Shown piece after piece: positions 1 through 8,113 of a stretch of 64,000 nucleotides of DNA; within the stretch, counting starts at the first letter, position 1; every line of letters starts with the position of its first letter. Below the pieces are notes generated by a model. It was not told the origin of the DNA. It did not search any database and saw nothing but the letters and a program-made list of their open reading frames with translations. A program made the position numbers and the translations under genes. The stretch is from positions 714,188-778,187 of the forward strand of contig NZ_CXWE01000003.1 of assembly GCF_001404515.1 (NCBI RefSeq), in the 5' to 3' direction. This DNA comes from Roseibium album (lineage in GTDB: Bacteria > Pseudomonadota > Alphaproteobacteria > Rhizobiales > Stappiaceae).

Positions 1-2
1 TC

Positions 3-1469
3 TGTGTCGACTTCTTCGGCGATCCCCGGTTTGAGGAAGACCTGCGCAGGGCCGGATTGTACCTCGGCTCCGACTGGTCCGAAGACCTGGCGGGCACTTG
101 CGGGGTCGGGTCCTGCATCGTGACCGGCGAGGCGGTGACCATACACCAGGGCGATCATTTCGGATTGTCCCACACACCGCTTTCTTGCACGTCGGCGCCG
201 ATCTTCGATACGGGCGGAAACCTGGCCGCCGTCCTGGATGTGTCTCTCCTGCGCTCACCAAGTCCCAAGTCGACGCAGAACCTTGCGATGAACCTTGTCA
301 AGGCATCAGCGCGCCGCGTTGAAATGGCCAATCTCATGGCAATGACACGCAGGGAGTGGGTCCTGCGGTTTTCCACGTCTGCAGAATTTCTGGAAGTTGA
401 TCCCGAAGCAGCTGTCGCGCTTGACGACAGCGGTCACATCACGGGCATGACCCATGGGGCGCTGGAATGTCTCGCCCCGTCAGGTGCTGCCGAATTGATA
501 GGAACCAGAATAGACCAGCACATGGACCTGAATATTGATGATCTGCCGGACCTCATGCGGGGCAGGCCTCCCGAAGAACGTGTTCTGCGCCTGCGAGACG
601 GGCGTGGCCTTTATGGGCACGCGATCGCTCCCCAGTCGGCGCGTGTCTCTCGTCCGCAGGCCATTGGCGCCCTGTCCGGACCCTTGCGAAATTTTGGCGG
701 CCCGGACCCTGCGCTCGCCCAGATCGCCGCCAAGGTGGACCGGCTGGCACCGACCCAGGTTCCTCTCCTGCTGGTAGGCGAAACCGGCACGGGCAAGGAA
801 TACCTTGCAAGGGCGGTTCATGTCCTCGGACCATCAAACCGCGCCTTTCACACTTTGTGTTGCTCCGCGCTCCGGAAGGAAAAGGTCGACGGGATCGCGG
901 AGGGCGGAGCGGGAACGCTGTTCCTGCGTGGCATTGAGGATCTGGATGATGAAGGACAGGCCCTCATCCTCGCATTACTCGAAACACGAAATGATCTGCG
1001 GATCATAGCCTCGGCGCGCCGGGAGGCTGCTGATAGCGGCACTTTCGAGGCGATCAGACCCGAGCTTTACTTCAGGTTGGCGGGGTCGGTCATCTCCATT
1101 CCACCGCTCCGGCACCGCAAGGATTTTGACTGGCTTGTCGATCGGCTGCTTCGACGCTCTCCGAAGGATGTTCGGCTGTCACCGGCAGCCCGGGCTGAAC
1201 TCGGCAGCCGGCAATGGCCCGGAAACATCCGGGAACTTGCAACGGCATTGGAAATTGCAATGGCTCTTGTGGAGGGGTCGGTTATCGACCTTCCGGATCT
1301 GCCGCCGCCTTCCGGCTCAATTCATTCGAAAACCGACCCGGATGACGATCTTGAGGCGTTGCTCGATGCCTGCAGCTGGAACATGTCATTGGTCGCCAGA
1401 CGGCTCGGGGTCAATCGGTCAACCATTCTGCGCCGAATGCGCAAGGCTGGACTATCTGGCAAACGCTGA
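3..1469 (+). CDS. AcoR-like GAF/AAA+/Fis transcriptional activator, 5' end outside the window
   Basis: The reading frame is open from base 3, so the start lies upstream of the window; a TTG at 57 is internal to the family alignment. The visible part begins in a GAF-type sensor of the AcoR family (GxGS and TIHQGDHF region). An AAA+ domain follows, with a Walker A GETGTGKE near 774-800 and a degenerate Walker B region (LFLRGIEDL) near 910-945, and then a Fis-type HTH near 1345-1460 (ARRLGVNRSTILRRM). The AAA+ domain is short: the GAFTGA loop that contacts sigma-54 is missing between the HTLCCSAL and GGAGTLFL segments. Sigma-54 dependence is therefore doubtful. It lies in tandem with the flavin monooxygenase and probably controls it. 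The class is clear; the effector is unknown. Confidence 0.88.
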   Translation, partial: CVDFFGDPRFEEDLRRAGLYLGSDWSEDLAGTCGVGSCIVTGEAVTIHQGDHFGLSHTPLSCTSAPIFDTGGNLAAVLDVSLLRSPSPKSTQNLAMNLVKASARRVEMANLMAMTRREWVLRFSTSAEFLEVDPEAAVALDDSGHITGMTHGALECLAPSGAAELIGTRIDQHMDLNIDDLPDLMRGRPPEERVLRLRDGRGLYGHAIAPQSARVSRPQAIGALSGPLRNFGGPDPALAQIAAKVDRLAPTQVPLLLVGETGTGKEYLARAVHVLGPSNRAFHTLCCSALRKEKVDGIAEGGAGTLFLRGIEDLDDEGQALILALLETRNDLRIIASARREAADSGTFEAIRPELYFRLAGSVISIPPLRHRKDFDWLVDRLLRRSPKDVRLSPAARAELGSRQWPGNIRELATALEIAMALVEGSVIDLPDLPPPSGSIHSKTDPDDDLEALLDACSWNMSLVARRLGVNRSTILRRMRKAGLSGKR

Positions 1470-1507
1470 TCGGGCCGGTCGCAAACACATTCCGGATCGT
1501 ATCCCTG

Positions 1508-1533
1508 TGTTGCACGGTGTTGCGCGCGCAACA
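1508..1533. promoter_or_regulatory. Three-half-site operator candidate upstream of the monooxygenase gene
   Basis: TGTTGC occurs at 1508-1513 and 1518-1523, and its reverse complement GCAACA at 1528-1533. The last two form the perfect 16-bp palindrome TGTTGCGCGCGCAACA (1518-1533). The half-sites start exactly 10 bp apart, so all lie on one face of the helix. This fits an activator operator about 110 bp upstream of the monooxygenase start. No sigma-54 promoter (GG-N10-GC) was found between it and the gene. Binding by the neighbouring AcoR-like protein is inference. Confidence 0.55.
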
Positions 1534-1640
1534 GGAATGGACATTTCTTCGGCTTTACTTATTCAATCGGCGTCGCAGAGATAGCGAAACTGCTGTCTCT
1601 TCTGCAATTCTCCCAGACAGGATTACATGGGAGGAATAGA

Positions 1641-3440
1641 ATGCTCGACACACCCTTGGTTCATCAGACCGAAACCTTTCTCAAGTCATTCGGAAAGGCA
1701 CTGCAAGACAATAATGTAGACGAAGCCGTGAACATGTTTCAGGACGATTGCTACTGGCGGGATCTTGTAGCCTTCACCTGGAACATCAAGACCGTTGAAG
1801 GCAAGGATCAGGTCAGGGACATGCTGACGCGGCAGCTGGCAACGATCGCGCCAGCCAACTGGACGATTGCGGAGGGTGAAGTACCAACCGAGGAAGGTGG
1901 TGTTGTAACGGCCTGGATCCAGTTTGAAACGAAGCAGGCCCGATGCTTCGGCCTGATCCGACTGAAGGACAACAAGATCTGGACCTTGTTGACCACCATG
2001 GTCGAGATCAAGGGCCATGAGGAGCCAAAAGGCTTTCAGCGGCCCCTCGGCGCCAAACATGGCGCCGGCAAGAACAGGCCGACCTGGAAAGAGGAGCGCG
2101 AACGGGAAAATGCCGAATTGGGCTACACGGAACAGCCCTATTGCGTGATCATCGGTGGCGGTCAGGGCGGGATCGCACTCGGCGCCAGGCTGCGACAACT
2201 GGGTGTTCCAACCATCATAGTCGAGAAAAATGAGCGGCCAGGAGACAGCTGGCGAAACCGCTACAAGTCTCTCTGTCTTCACGATCCGGTCTGGTACGAC
2301 CACCTGCCCTACATCAAGTTTCCGGAAAACTGGCCGGTCTTCAGCCCGAAGGACAAGATCGGCGACTGGCTCGAAATGTACACCAGGGTCATGGAGCTGA
2401 ACTACTGGACCAGGTCGATCGCCAAATCGGCAAGCTATGATGAGGCAACCGGGGAATGGACAATTGTTGTCGACCGGGACGGCGAGGAAGTCACCTTGCG
2501 CCCAAAACAGCTGGTGATGGCGACAGGCATGTCGGGCAAGGCGAACGTTCCGGCTTTTCCGGGCATGGAAAAATTCAGGGGCGACCAGCATCATTCCTCA
2601 AAACATCCCGGACCGGATGCGTATCGCGGCAAGAAAGCCGTTGTCGTCGGCTCGAACAATTCCGCGCACGACATCTGCGCGGCGCTCTGGGAAAACGACG
2701 TCGACGTCACGATGGTCCAGCGTTCGTCGACACACATCGTCCGCTCTGACACGCTGATGGACGTGGGACTTGGGGCGCTTTATTCCGAGGAAGCCGTCCG
2801 GTCCGGAATGACGACAGAAAAGGCGGATCTGATCTTTGCATCCCTGCCCTATCGCATTCTCCACGAATTCCAGATACCGGCTTACGCGGAGATGAAAAAG
2901 CGGGATGCGGATTTCTACGACGGGCTTGAAAAGGCCGGGTTCTGGCTGGACTGGGGCGACGATGAAAGCGGTCTCTTCATGAAATATCTGCGCCGTGGAT
3001 CCGGCTACTACATCGACATCGGTGCCAGCCAGCTCATAATTGACGGTGAAATAAAGCTGAAGCGGGGCCAGGTCACCGAAATTGTTGAAGACGGAGTGAT
3101 CCTCGACGACGGCACCAGGCTGGAAGCGGATGTCATTGTCTATGCCACCGGCTACGGCTCGATGAATGGTTGGGTCGCCGATCTCATGGACCAGGATACG
3201 GCGGACAAGGTCGGCAAGGTCTGGGGGTTGGGGTCGGACACGACCAAGGATCCCGGACCCTGGGAAGGCGAACAGCGCAACATGTGGAAGCCGACCCAGC
3301 AGGACGCTCTCTGGTTCCACGGGGGCAATCTGCACCAGTCACGTCACTACTCCCAGTTTCTCTCCCTGCAGCTGAAAGCACGCATGGAAGGCCTCGAGAC
3401 GCCGGTTTATGGACTGCAGGACGTCCATCACCTTTCGTGA
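1641..3440 (+). CDS. Flavin-containing monooxygenase with N-terminal NTF2/SnoaL-like domain
   Basis: This 599-residue protein has two parts. Residues about 10-125 resemble an NTF2/SnoaL-like alpha+beta fold. From about 165 onward it is a class B flavin monooxygenase: FAD-binding GGGQGG (172-177), an FMO-type fingerprint around FRGDQHHSSKH, an NADPH-binding VVVGSNNSAHD segment, and the C-terminal ATGY motif (VIVYATGY). Enzymes of this kind use NADPH and O2 to oxygenate small nucleophilic or ketone substrates in the cytosol; the substrate cannot be read from sequence. The ATG at 1641 follows a GGGAGGAATAG ribosome site. An intrinsic terminator at 3477-3500 follows. Control by the upstream AcoR-like activator is likely from tandem placement. 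Confidence 0.9.
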   Translation: MLDTPLVHQTETFLKSFGKALQDNNVDEAVNMFQDDCYWRDLVAFTWNIKTVEGKDQVRDMLTRQLATIAPANWTIAEGEVPTEEGGVVTAWIQFETKQARCFGLIRLKDNKIWTLLTTMVEIKGHEEPKGFQRPLGAKHGAGKNRPTWKEERERENAELGYTEQPYCVIIGGGQGGIALGARLRQLGVPTIIVEKNERPGDSWRNRYKSLCLHDPVWYDHLPYIKFPENWPVFSPKDKIGDWLEMYTRVMELNYWTRSIAKSASYDEATGEWTIVVDRDGEEVTLRPKQLVMATGMSGKANVPAFPGMEKFRGDQHHSSKHPGPDAYRGKKAVVVGSNNSAHDICAALWENDVDVTMVQRSSTHIVRSDTLMDVGLGALYSEEAVRSGMTTEKADLIFASLPYRILHEFQIPAYAEMKKRDADFYDGLEKAGFWLDWGDDESGLFMKYLRRGSGYYIDIGASQLIIDGEIKLKRGQVTEIVEDGVILDDGTRLEADVIVYATGYGSMNGWVADLMDQDTADKVGKVWGLGSDTTKDPGPWEGEQRNMWKPTQQDALWFHGGNLHQSRHYSQFLSLQLKARMEGLETPVYGLQDVHHLS

Positions 3441-3476
3441 CGTCCTCAAACCGTATCTTGGCGTAATCAATGGCAA

Positions 3477-3500
3477 AAACGGGGACGAAGGTCCCCGTTT
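3477..3500. terminator. Intrinsic terminator between convergent genes
   Basis: A perfect 10-bp stem (AAACGGGGAC / GTCCCCGTTT) with a GAAG tetraloop lies between the convergent monooxygenase and cysK genes. The A and T bases at the stem ends give short U-tracts in both directions, so it could serve both transcripts. Confidence 0.8.
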
Positions 3501-3566
3501 ACATATGGTCCTCATGACGGCGGGAAAAGCGCGATGGTTACTCTCCGTCGGTCGCAACAGTCATCA

Positions 3567-4526
3567 TTAGAGACCTTCAAACAAGGCTGTCGACAAATAG
3601 CGTTCCGCAAAGGACGGAATGATAACGACAATGGACTTTCCCTCCATGCCGTCTCGCTGGCCAACCCGGATGGCGGCAGTCAGCGCCGCCCCGGAGGATA
3701 TGCCGACGGGCAAACCTTCCATCTTTGCGACTTCCCGGGCCATGGCAAAGGCATCTTCGTTGGAGACCGTAGCGACTTCGTCATAGACCCCGGTGTCCAG
3801 AACGCCGGGTACAAAGCCCGCGCCGATGCCCTGGATTTTGTGGGGCCCGGGCTCGCCACCGGACAGGATCGGGCTGTCCGTCGGCTCGACGGCGACCACA
3901 TGCATGTCCGGTTTCCGCTGTTTCAGAACCTGGGAAACACCTGTGATCGTGCCTCCTGTGCCTATTCCGGACACGAAGACGTCGATAGCGCCGTCGGTAT
4001 CGTTCCAGATCTCCTCCGCTGTCGTGTTGCGATGGATTTCAGGATTTGCCGGATTTTCAAACTGTTGCGGTATCACCGCCCCGTCGATCTCGTTGACGAG
4101 TTCCTCGGCGCGTGCAATAGCGCCCTTCATGCCCTTGGCACCATCGGTCAGCTCCAGTTCGGCGCCGAGGATCTTGAGCATCTTCCGACGCTCGACAGAC
4201 ATTGTTTCGGGCATGACCAGGATGAGGCGATAGCCCTTTGCCGCTGCAACGAAGGCAAGCGCGATGCCGGTATTGCCGGAGGTCGGTTCTACCAGCGTAG
4301 ACTTTCCCGGTGCAATGCGACCATCCCGTTCCATTGCCTCGATCATGGCGACGCCGATCCGGTCCTTGACACTGGCGATGGGGTTGAAGAATTCAAGCTT
4401 GGCAAGCAGGCTGCCCTTTACACCATGGGCCTTGGCCAGACGGTCCAACCGCACGATCGGCGTATCGCCAATGGTTTCGGTAATCGAAGCATAGATCTTT
4501 CCGCGACCGCTGGTTTTCATCGTCAT
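3567..4526 (-). CDS. cysK: Cysteine synthase A (O-acetylserine sulfhydrylase)
   Basis: A 319-residue fold-type II PLP enzyme that makes L-cysteine from O-acetyl-L-serine and sulfide, the last step of sulfate assimilation. Visible features are the PLP lysine in ASVKDR (K54), the substrate loop PTSGNTG (81-87), and the phosphate-binding glycine loop [10 protein letters not shown] near residue 190. Length and motifs are standard for CysK. The first ATG (MTMKTSG) follows an AGGGAG ribosome site; a second ATG two codons later is possible. It is separated by about 105 bp from the upstream HAD gene and may have its own promoter. CysM is less likely given the length and the GNTGIA context. Confidence 0.93.
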   Translation of the reverse strand: MTMKTSGRGKIYASITETIGDTPIVRLDRLAKAHGVKGSLLAKLEFFNPIASVKDRIGVAMIEAMERDGRIAPGKSTLVEPTSGNTGIALAFVAAAKGYRLILVMPETMSVERRKMLKILGAELELTDGAKGMKGAIARAEELVNEIDGAVIPQQFENPANPEIHRNTTAEEIWNDTDGAIDVFVSGIGTGGTITGVSQVLKQRKPDMHVVAVEPTDSPILSGGEPGPHKIQGIGAGFVPGVLDTGVYDEVATVSNEDAFAMAREVAKMEGLPVGISSGAALTAAIRVGQRDGMEGKSIVVIIPSFAERYLSTALFEGL

Positions 4527-4632
4527 GGCACTTCTCCCTGGCTTGACCGACCTCTTAGATGGTGTCCGTCCTAATAGGTTTTAAAGGACCCGTCATCCCT
4601 GGAGGCGAGAAACCCCTTGTTCCGCCACCTTT

Positions 4633-5292
4633 TCACGCGCCGGAAACAAGTAGGCCGGGCAGGTCCGACATGCGTTCGAACAGGATGGCACCGGCCTCGC
4701 GCAATGCGTCGCGGTCACAGACCGGATCATCGACATAGGCATAGACGCGCATTCCTGCAGCGTTCGCAGCCATCACGCCCGGGAGGCTGTCTTCGACGAC
4801 AACGCATGTCTCGGGCGTGTGTCCCATGGACCTTGCCGCCAGCAAGAATATGTCGGGTGCCGGTTTTCCTTTCGCGCAATCCTGCGCGGAATAGAGCTTG
4901 TCTTTCAGGCGCTCCAGAAGGCCAGCACTGCCGAGCGTCGAGTGCATTTTCTCGTATTTGCCCGATGAACCGACACAATATGGAATTCCGCGCTGGTCGA
5001 GCATGTCCATGACTTTCGCGACCCCCGGCACTTGAGAAACGCCAGATTTGAAACTCTCAAGGTCACGGGCGCGAAGCTGAACCAGCCAATCGGAAGGAAG
5101 CTTCCGGCCAAGCTCCTGTTCAACCGTCTCCTGTACCGCTTCCAGTGTCCGCCCCATGAAGCGCTTCTGGCATTCCGGACCGGTCATCGGACAACCGTAT
5201 TCGGTCAAGAGTGCGGCCATGGTCCGGTTTGTCAGGCGTTCGGTATCCACCAGAACACCGTCACAGTCGAAAATGACCAGATGTGGTGTCAT
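4633..5292 (-). CDS. HAD-superfamily phosphatase (phosphoglycolate phosphatase/beta-PGM-like)
   Basis: This 219-residue protein has all four HAD motifs: DxDG at residues 9-12 (FDCDGVLVDTE), the motif II Ser in VGSSGKYEK, the motif III Lys in KGKPAPD, and acidic motif IV in VVVEDSLPG. A C1-type alpha-helical cap lies between motifs I and II, as in phosphoglycolate phosphatase and beta-phosphoglucomutase. It probably dephosphorylates a small phosphorylated metabolite in the cytosol; the substrate is not predictable. The ATG lies 15 bp downstream of the dut stop, so the two are probably co-transcribed. Confidence 0.85.
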   Translation of the reverse strand: MTPHLVIFDCDGVLVDTERLTNRTMAALLTEYGCPMTGPECQKRFMGRTLEAVQETVEQELGRKLPSDWLVQLRARDLESFKSGVSQVPGVAKVMDMLDQRGIPYCVGSSGKYEKMHSTLGSAGLLERLKDKLYSAQDCAKGKPAPDIFLLAARSMGHTPETCVVVEDSLPGVMAANAAGMRVYAYVDDPVCDRDALREAGAILFERMSDLPGLLVSGA

Positions 5293-5307
5293 TGGAATGG
5301 CTGTTCC

Positions 5308-5757
5308 TCAATTGCGGCCGGTCGAACCGAAACCACCCACACCACGCTCGGTGTCGGACAGGACCGCGACTTCGGTGATCTCGGCCTGAAGCACCGGAGC
5401 GATTACCATCTGTGCGATTCGCTCTCCGCGCGTAATCTCGAAAGGAGCATCTCCCAGATTGATCAGGATAACCTTGACCTCGCCACGATAATCCGCGTCG
5501 ATCGTGCCTGGTGTGTTGAGGACCGTAACGCCGTGTTTGGCCGCGAGACCGGACCGTGGACGAACCTGGGCTTCGAATCCGGCCGGCAGCGCCATGGAAA
5601 GACCGGTTGGTACCAGTGCACGTTGTCCCGGGGCGAGAATCACGGGGTCGTCGACTGCTGCGAGAAGGTCGAGACCGGCTGCCAGTTCCGACTGGTAGGC
5701 GGGCAGGGGCAGGTCCTTGCCATGTTCGAGGCGTTTCAGTTGCAGGGTCGCGTGCAT
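5308..5757 (-). CDS. dut: Deoxyuridine 5'-triphosphate nucleotidohydrolase (dUTPase)
   Basis: Trimeric dUTPase that hydrolyses dUTP to dUMP and pyrophosphate, keeping uracil out of DNA and supplying dTMP synthesis. The five family motifs are visible, including AGLDLLA (motif 1), PRSGLA (motif 2/3 region), [10 protein letters not shown] with the catalytic Asp, and the glycine-rich C-terminal arm [12 protein letters not shown] chose the ATG at 5757 (MHATLQL, 149 aa), which gives the usual family length. The frame stays open upstream to a TTG at 5823, and a strong AGGAGGT at about 5803-5809 hints that translation could begin further upstream. Likely first gene of a dut-HAD operon. Confidence 0.92.
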   Translation of the reverse strand: MHATLQLKRLEHGKDLPLPAYQSELAAGLDLLAAVDDPVILAPGQRALVPTGLSMALPAGFEAQVRPRSGLAAKHGVTVLNTPGTIDADYRGEVKVILINLGDAPFEITRGERIAQMVIAPVLQAEITEVAVLSDTERGVGGFGSTGRN

Positions 5758-5931
5758 TCTTTTGTCCAGAGTTGGAAGGCCAATCGCTGCGTGATATTCG
5801 GCACCTCCTGTCAAGATTGGCAAGGGTGTTTTTTTGTTTCGCAGAAAATTCAGCTAACGCCTTGAAGTTTAGAGAATCTCCTGAAACACTCTGCCCCGAA
5901 GTAATGTTGCCTTGGTTGGGAGATTTGCAAC

Positions 5932-6351
5932 ATGAGACGTTTGATTTTCGCATTCACGACAGGTGTTTTGTTGGCAACCGCCCCGGCGGCATTTGCGCAG
6001 ACGGTGGGGTTCGCCGAGGCGATCAAGATCCTGTCTGCAAGTTGCGGCAAGGACATTAACGCATACTGCAAGACCGCGACGCTGGCCAACAATGGTATCG
6101 GCAAGTGCCTGGACCAGAACCAGGCCAAGGTCTCCCAGAAGTGCAACGCGGACCGTGCCGTGGTCGCTACCCTCATTCAGGAGCGGCTCGCGGCACAGGC
6201 AGCCGCGCCCAAGATCTGTCAGCGTGACGCCGCGCAATACTGCAAAGGCGTCAAGCCCGGTGCCGGACACGTTCTGCGTTGCCTCCTGAAGGCACAGCCT
6301 TCTGTCGGCAAAAAATGTAACACCGCCATCGATCTGGCTGGATACCGCTAA
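5932..6351 (+). CDS. Exported cysteine-rich-repeat protein
   Basis: This 139-residue protein has a clear Sec signal peptide (MRRLIFAF...AAFAQ, cleaved near residue 23). The mature part carries two copies of a Cys-rich repeat of the GLG1 type: ASCGKDINAYCKT...KCLDQN...KCNADRA and KICQRDAAQYCKG...RCLLKAQ...KCNTA. The paired cysteines probably form disulfides in the periplasm. The function of bacterial members is unknown. The OmpA-domain gene follows after 20 bp on the same strand, which suggests an envelope role. Confidence 0.8.
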   Translation: MRRLIFAFTTGVLLATAPAAFAQTVGFAEAIKILSASCGKDINAYCKTATLANNGIGKCLDQNQAKVSQKCNADRAVVATLIQERLAAQAAAPKICQRDAAQYCKGVKPGAGHVLRCLLKAQPSVGKKCNTAIDLAGYR

Positions 6352-6371
6352 GAAATCCCGGGAGAAAATTT

Positions 6372-6953
6372 ATGAAGAAGATCCTTTTCGCCGGTATCTC
6401 GGCTGCTCTGCTTGCTGTCTCCGTTTCCGGTGCCGCCGCCCAGACGAAGCTCAACCGGAACGAAATCATCAACTCGCTTCAGGGCGCCCAGCAGAAGGTC
6501 GATGTCAGCGCCGACGAGCTGCAGAAGGCTGCCTTTGAGAACATCCAGAAATATCCTGGAGCCAACTCGCCCGGAAATCTGCCGTTGTGGGACAAGCTTG
6601 CGTCTTTGCGTCAGTTCAACGTGGAAATCACCTTCGACCTGAATTCGGCGCGCATTCGTCCGGAGTCCTATGAAACGGTCGGCGTGATCGCAGATGCACT
6701 GCATACGCCCTATCTGCAGGGTCAGACCTTCTTCATTGTCGGGCACACCGATGCGACCGGTCCGCGTGACTACAATCTGGAACTCTCCATCAAGCGCGCG
6801 CAGTCGGTCCGCGAAGCACTCGTGACCACGTTCCAGGTTCCGGGGAAATATCTGCAGGCCGTCGGCCTTGGCGAAGAGCAGCTGAGAGATCCGTCCAAAC
6901 CGGATTCCGGCATCAATCGCCGTGTTCAATTGATCAACGTCGGCTACCGCTAA
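6372..6953 (+). CDS. Exported OmpA-family (peptidoglycan-binding) protein
   Basis: A 193-residue protein with a Sec signal peptide ending near AAAQ. The C-terminal half is an OmpA/MotB-like domain: ITFDLNSARIRPES, GHTDATGPRDYNLELSIKRAQSVREAL and INRRVQLI include the conserved Asp and Arg residues that hold diaminopimelate of peptidoglycan. There is no beta-barrel and no lipobox, so it is probably periplasmic and bound to the wall. It sits 20 bp after the Cys-rich repeat gene and is followed by a strong terminator, giving a two-gene envelope operon. Confidence 0.85.
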   Translation: MKKILFAGISAALLAVSVSGAAAQTKLNRNEIINSLQGAQQKVDVSADELQKAAFENIQKYPGANSPGNLPLWDKLASLRQFNVEITFDLNSARIRPESYETVGVIADALHTPYLQGQTFFIVGHTDATGPRDYNLELSIKRAQSVREALVTTFQVPGKYLQAVGLGEEQLRDPSKPDSGINRRVQLINVGYR

Positions 6954-6976
6954 ACCCGGTTTCCGCGCGATTCATG

Positions 6977-7009
6977 ACCGCTCCCGGACATTTGGGAGCG
7001 GTTTTTCTT
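6977..7009 (+). terminator. Intrinsic terminator of the OmpA-family gene
   Basis: A 9-bp perfect stem ACCGCTCCC (6977-6985) / GGGAGCGGT (6994-7002), 8-nt loop, followed directly by TTTTCTTT. It ends the two-gene envelope operon. Confidence 0.9.
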
Positions 7010-7123
7010 TGCGATTGTTCCTGAATCGGGAACAGGCCTTCTTCAAAAACGAACCTTCCGATCGCCCCGGAGCTCTCTATCTTCAGGTAAGTTTAAAAGT
7101 CAATTGCATGAAGGAGAGCCTGT

Positions 7124-7921
7124 ATGTCCGAGGCTCAAAAGCCCATATCCCCTGTCTTTTTTGCCCACGGTGCCCCGACACTGGCAATAGAGGACACATC
7201 GGCAAGCCGATTCCTGAAATCCTTTGCGGACAGCAGGAGCTGGCCGGATGCCATATTGATCCTGTCTGCCCATTGGGAAACCGAGGGGTTGAAACTCTCG
7301 GCCCCGGGTCCGCTGCGTACCTACCATGATTTCCGCGGGTTTCCGCCCGAGCTCCATGAAATGTCCTATCCGGCCAGAGCCGACGAAGACCGGGTTGACG
7401 AAACGGCGAGACTGCTTGAGGACGCCGGGTATGAAGTCGAACTCGATGGCGACCGGGGCCTGGATCATGGTGCCTGGGTGCCCCTGTCCCTTGCATTTCC
7501 CCGGGCGAACATTCCGGTTACCGCGCTGTCGCTTCCCGATGGAAGCACGCCGGAAACCGTCTACGAGCTGGGCAGAACGGTTGCGCCTCTGAAGGAAACA
7601 GGTGTCCTGATTGCCGGTTCCGGAAGCACGACGCATAATCTGGGGGATATCAGGCCTCAGGGCTCGGATGCCCCGGACTGGGCAAGGAATTTTGATCGCT
7701 GGCTCGACGACGGTTTGAAGGCCGGATCGATTGACTATTTCAGGGATCTGGAGGCCGTCCCGGACTTCCGGCGAAATCATCCGACCGAGGAGCACCTCTT
7801 GCCGCTGTTTTTTGCCTTCGGTGCTGCCGGCCAGGAGGCCCGCGCCGAACTTCTGCACCGCAGCTATGAATACGGGTCTATCAGCATGAGCTACTTCCGC
7901 TTCGCGGCCGAGGCAGCCTGA
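7124..7921 (+). CDS. LigB/DODA-type extradiol dioxygenase-like protein
   Basis: This 265-residue protein belongs to the class III extradiol dioxygenase (LigB, plant DODA, E. coli YgiD) family. Conserved metal or active-site histidines are visible in FFAHGAP (H15), ILSAHWE, DHGAWVPL and GSGSTTHNL. Members are non-haem Fe or Zn enzymes that open catecholic rings such as L-DOPA; YgiD-type proteins often have no known physiological substrate. The ATG follows GAAGGAGAGCCTGT, a good ribosome site. It stands alone between a terminator and the convergent coaBC gene. Confidence 0.87.
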   Translation: MSEAQKPISPVFFAHGAPTLAIEDTSASRFLKSFADSRSWPDAILILSAHWETEGLKLSAPGPLRTYHDFRGFPPELHEMSYPARADEDRVDETARLLEDAGYEVELDGDRGLDHGAWVPLSLAFPRANIPVTALSLPDGSTPETVYELGRTVAPLKETGVLIAGSGSTTHNLGDIRPQGSDAPDWARNFDRWLDDGLKAGSIDYFRDLEAVPDFRRNHPTEEHLLPLFFAFGAAGQEARAELLHRSYEYGSISMSYFRFAAEAA

Positions 7922-8113
7922 AAGGCTGTTAAGGATCTGACTGGCAATGGCTTGTCGCGGCGCGGGAATTGCGAAATGCCTTACCCGTATTCGGGATTTG
8001 GGGTTTCCGGGCCCCGGCAGTTGACCTCAAGCGGGTTCGTCCTCGCTTCCAGGCAGGTATCCTGTGTTCGCTGATGCTGGAATGGGTGGATCGTCTCACA
8101 TCGCGACGGCCGA

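Noticed and set aside
1686..2594. 302-residue minus-strand open frame opposite the monooxygenase
   Set aside because: Composition of an antisense shadow, no family motifs and no ribosome site; the plus-strand gene is unambiguous.
3534..4574. 346-residue plus-strand open frame opposite cysK
   Set aside because: Antisense shadow of cysK with low-complexity composition and no domain.
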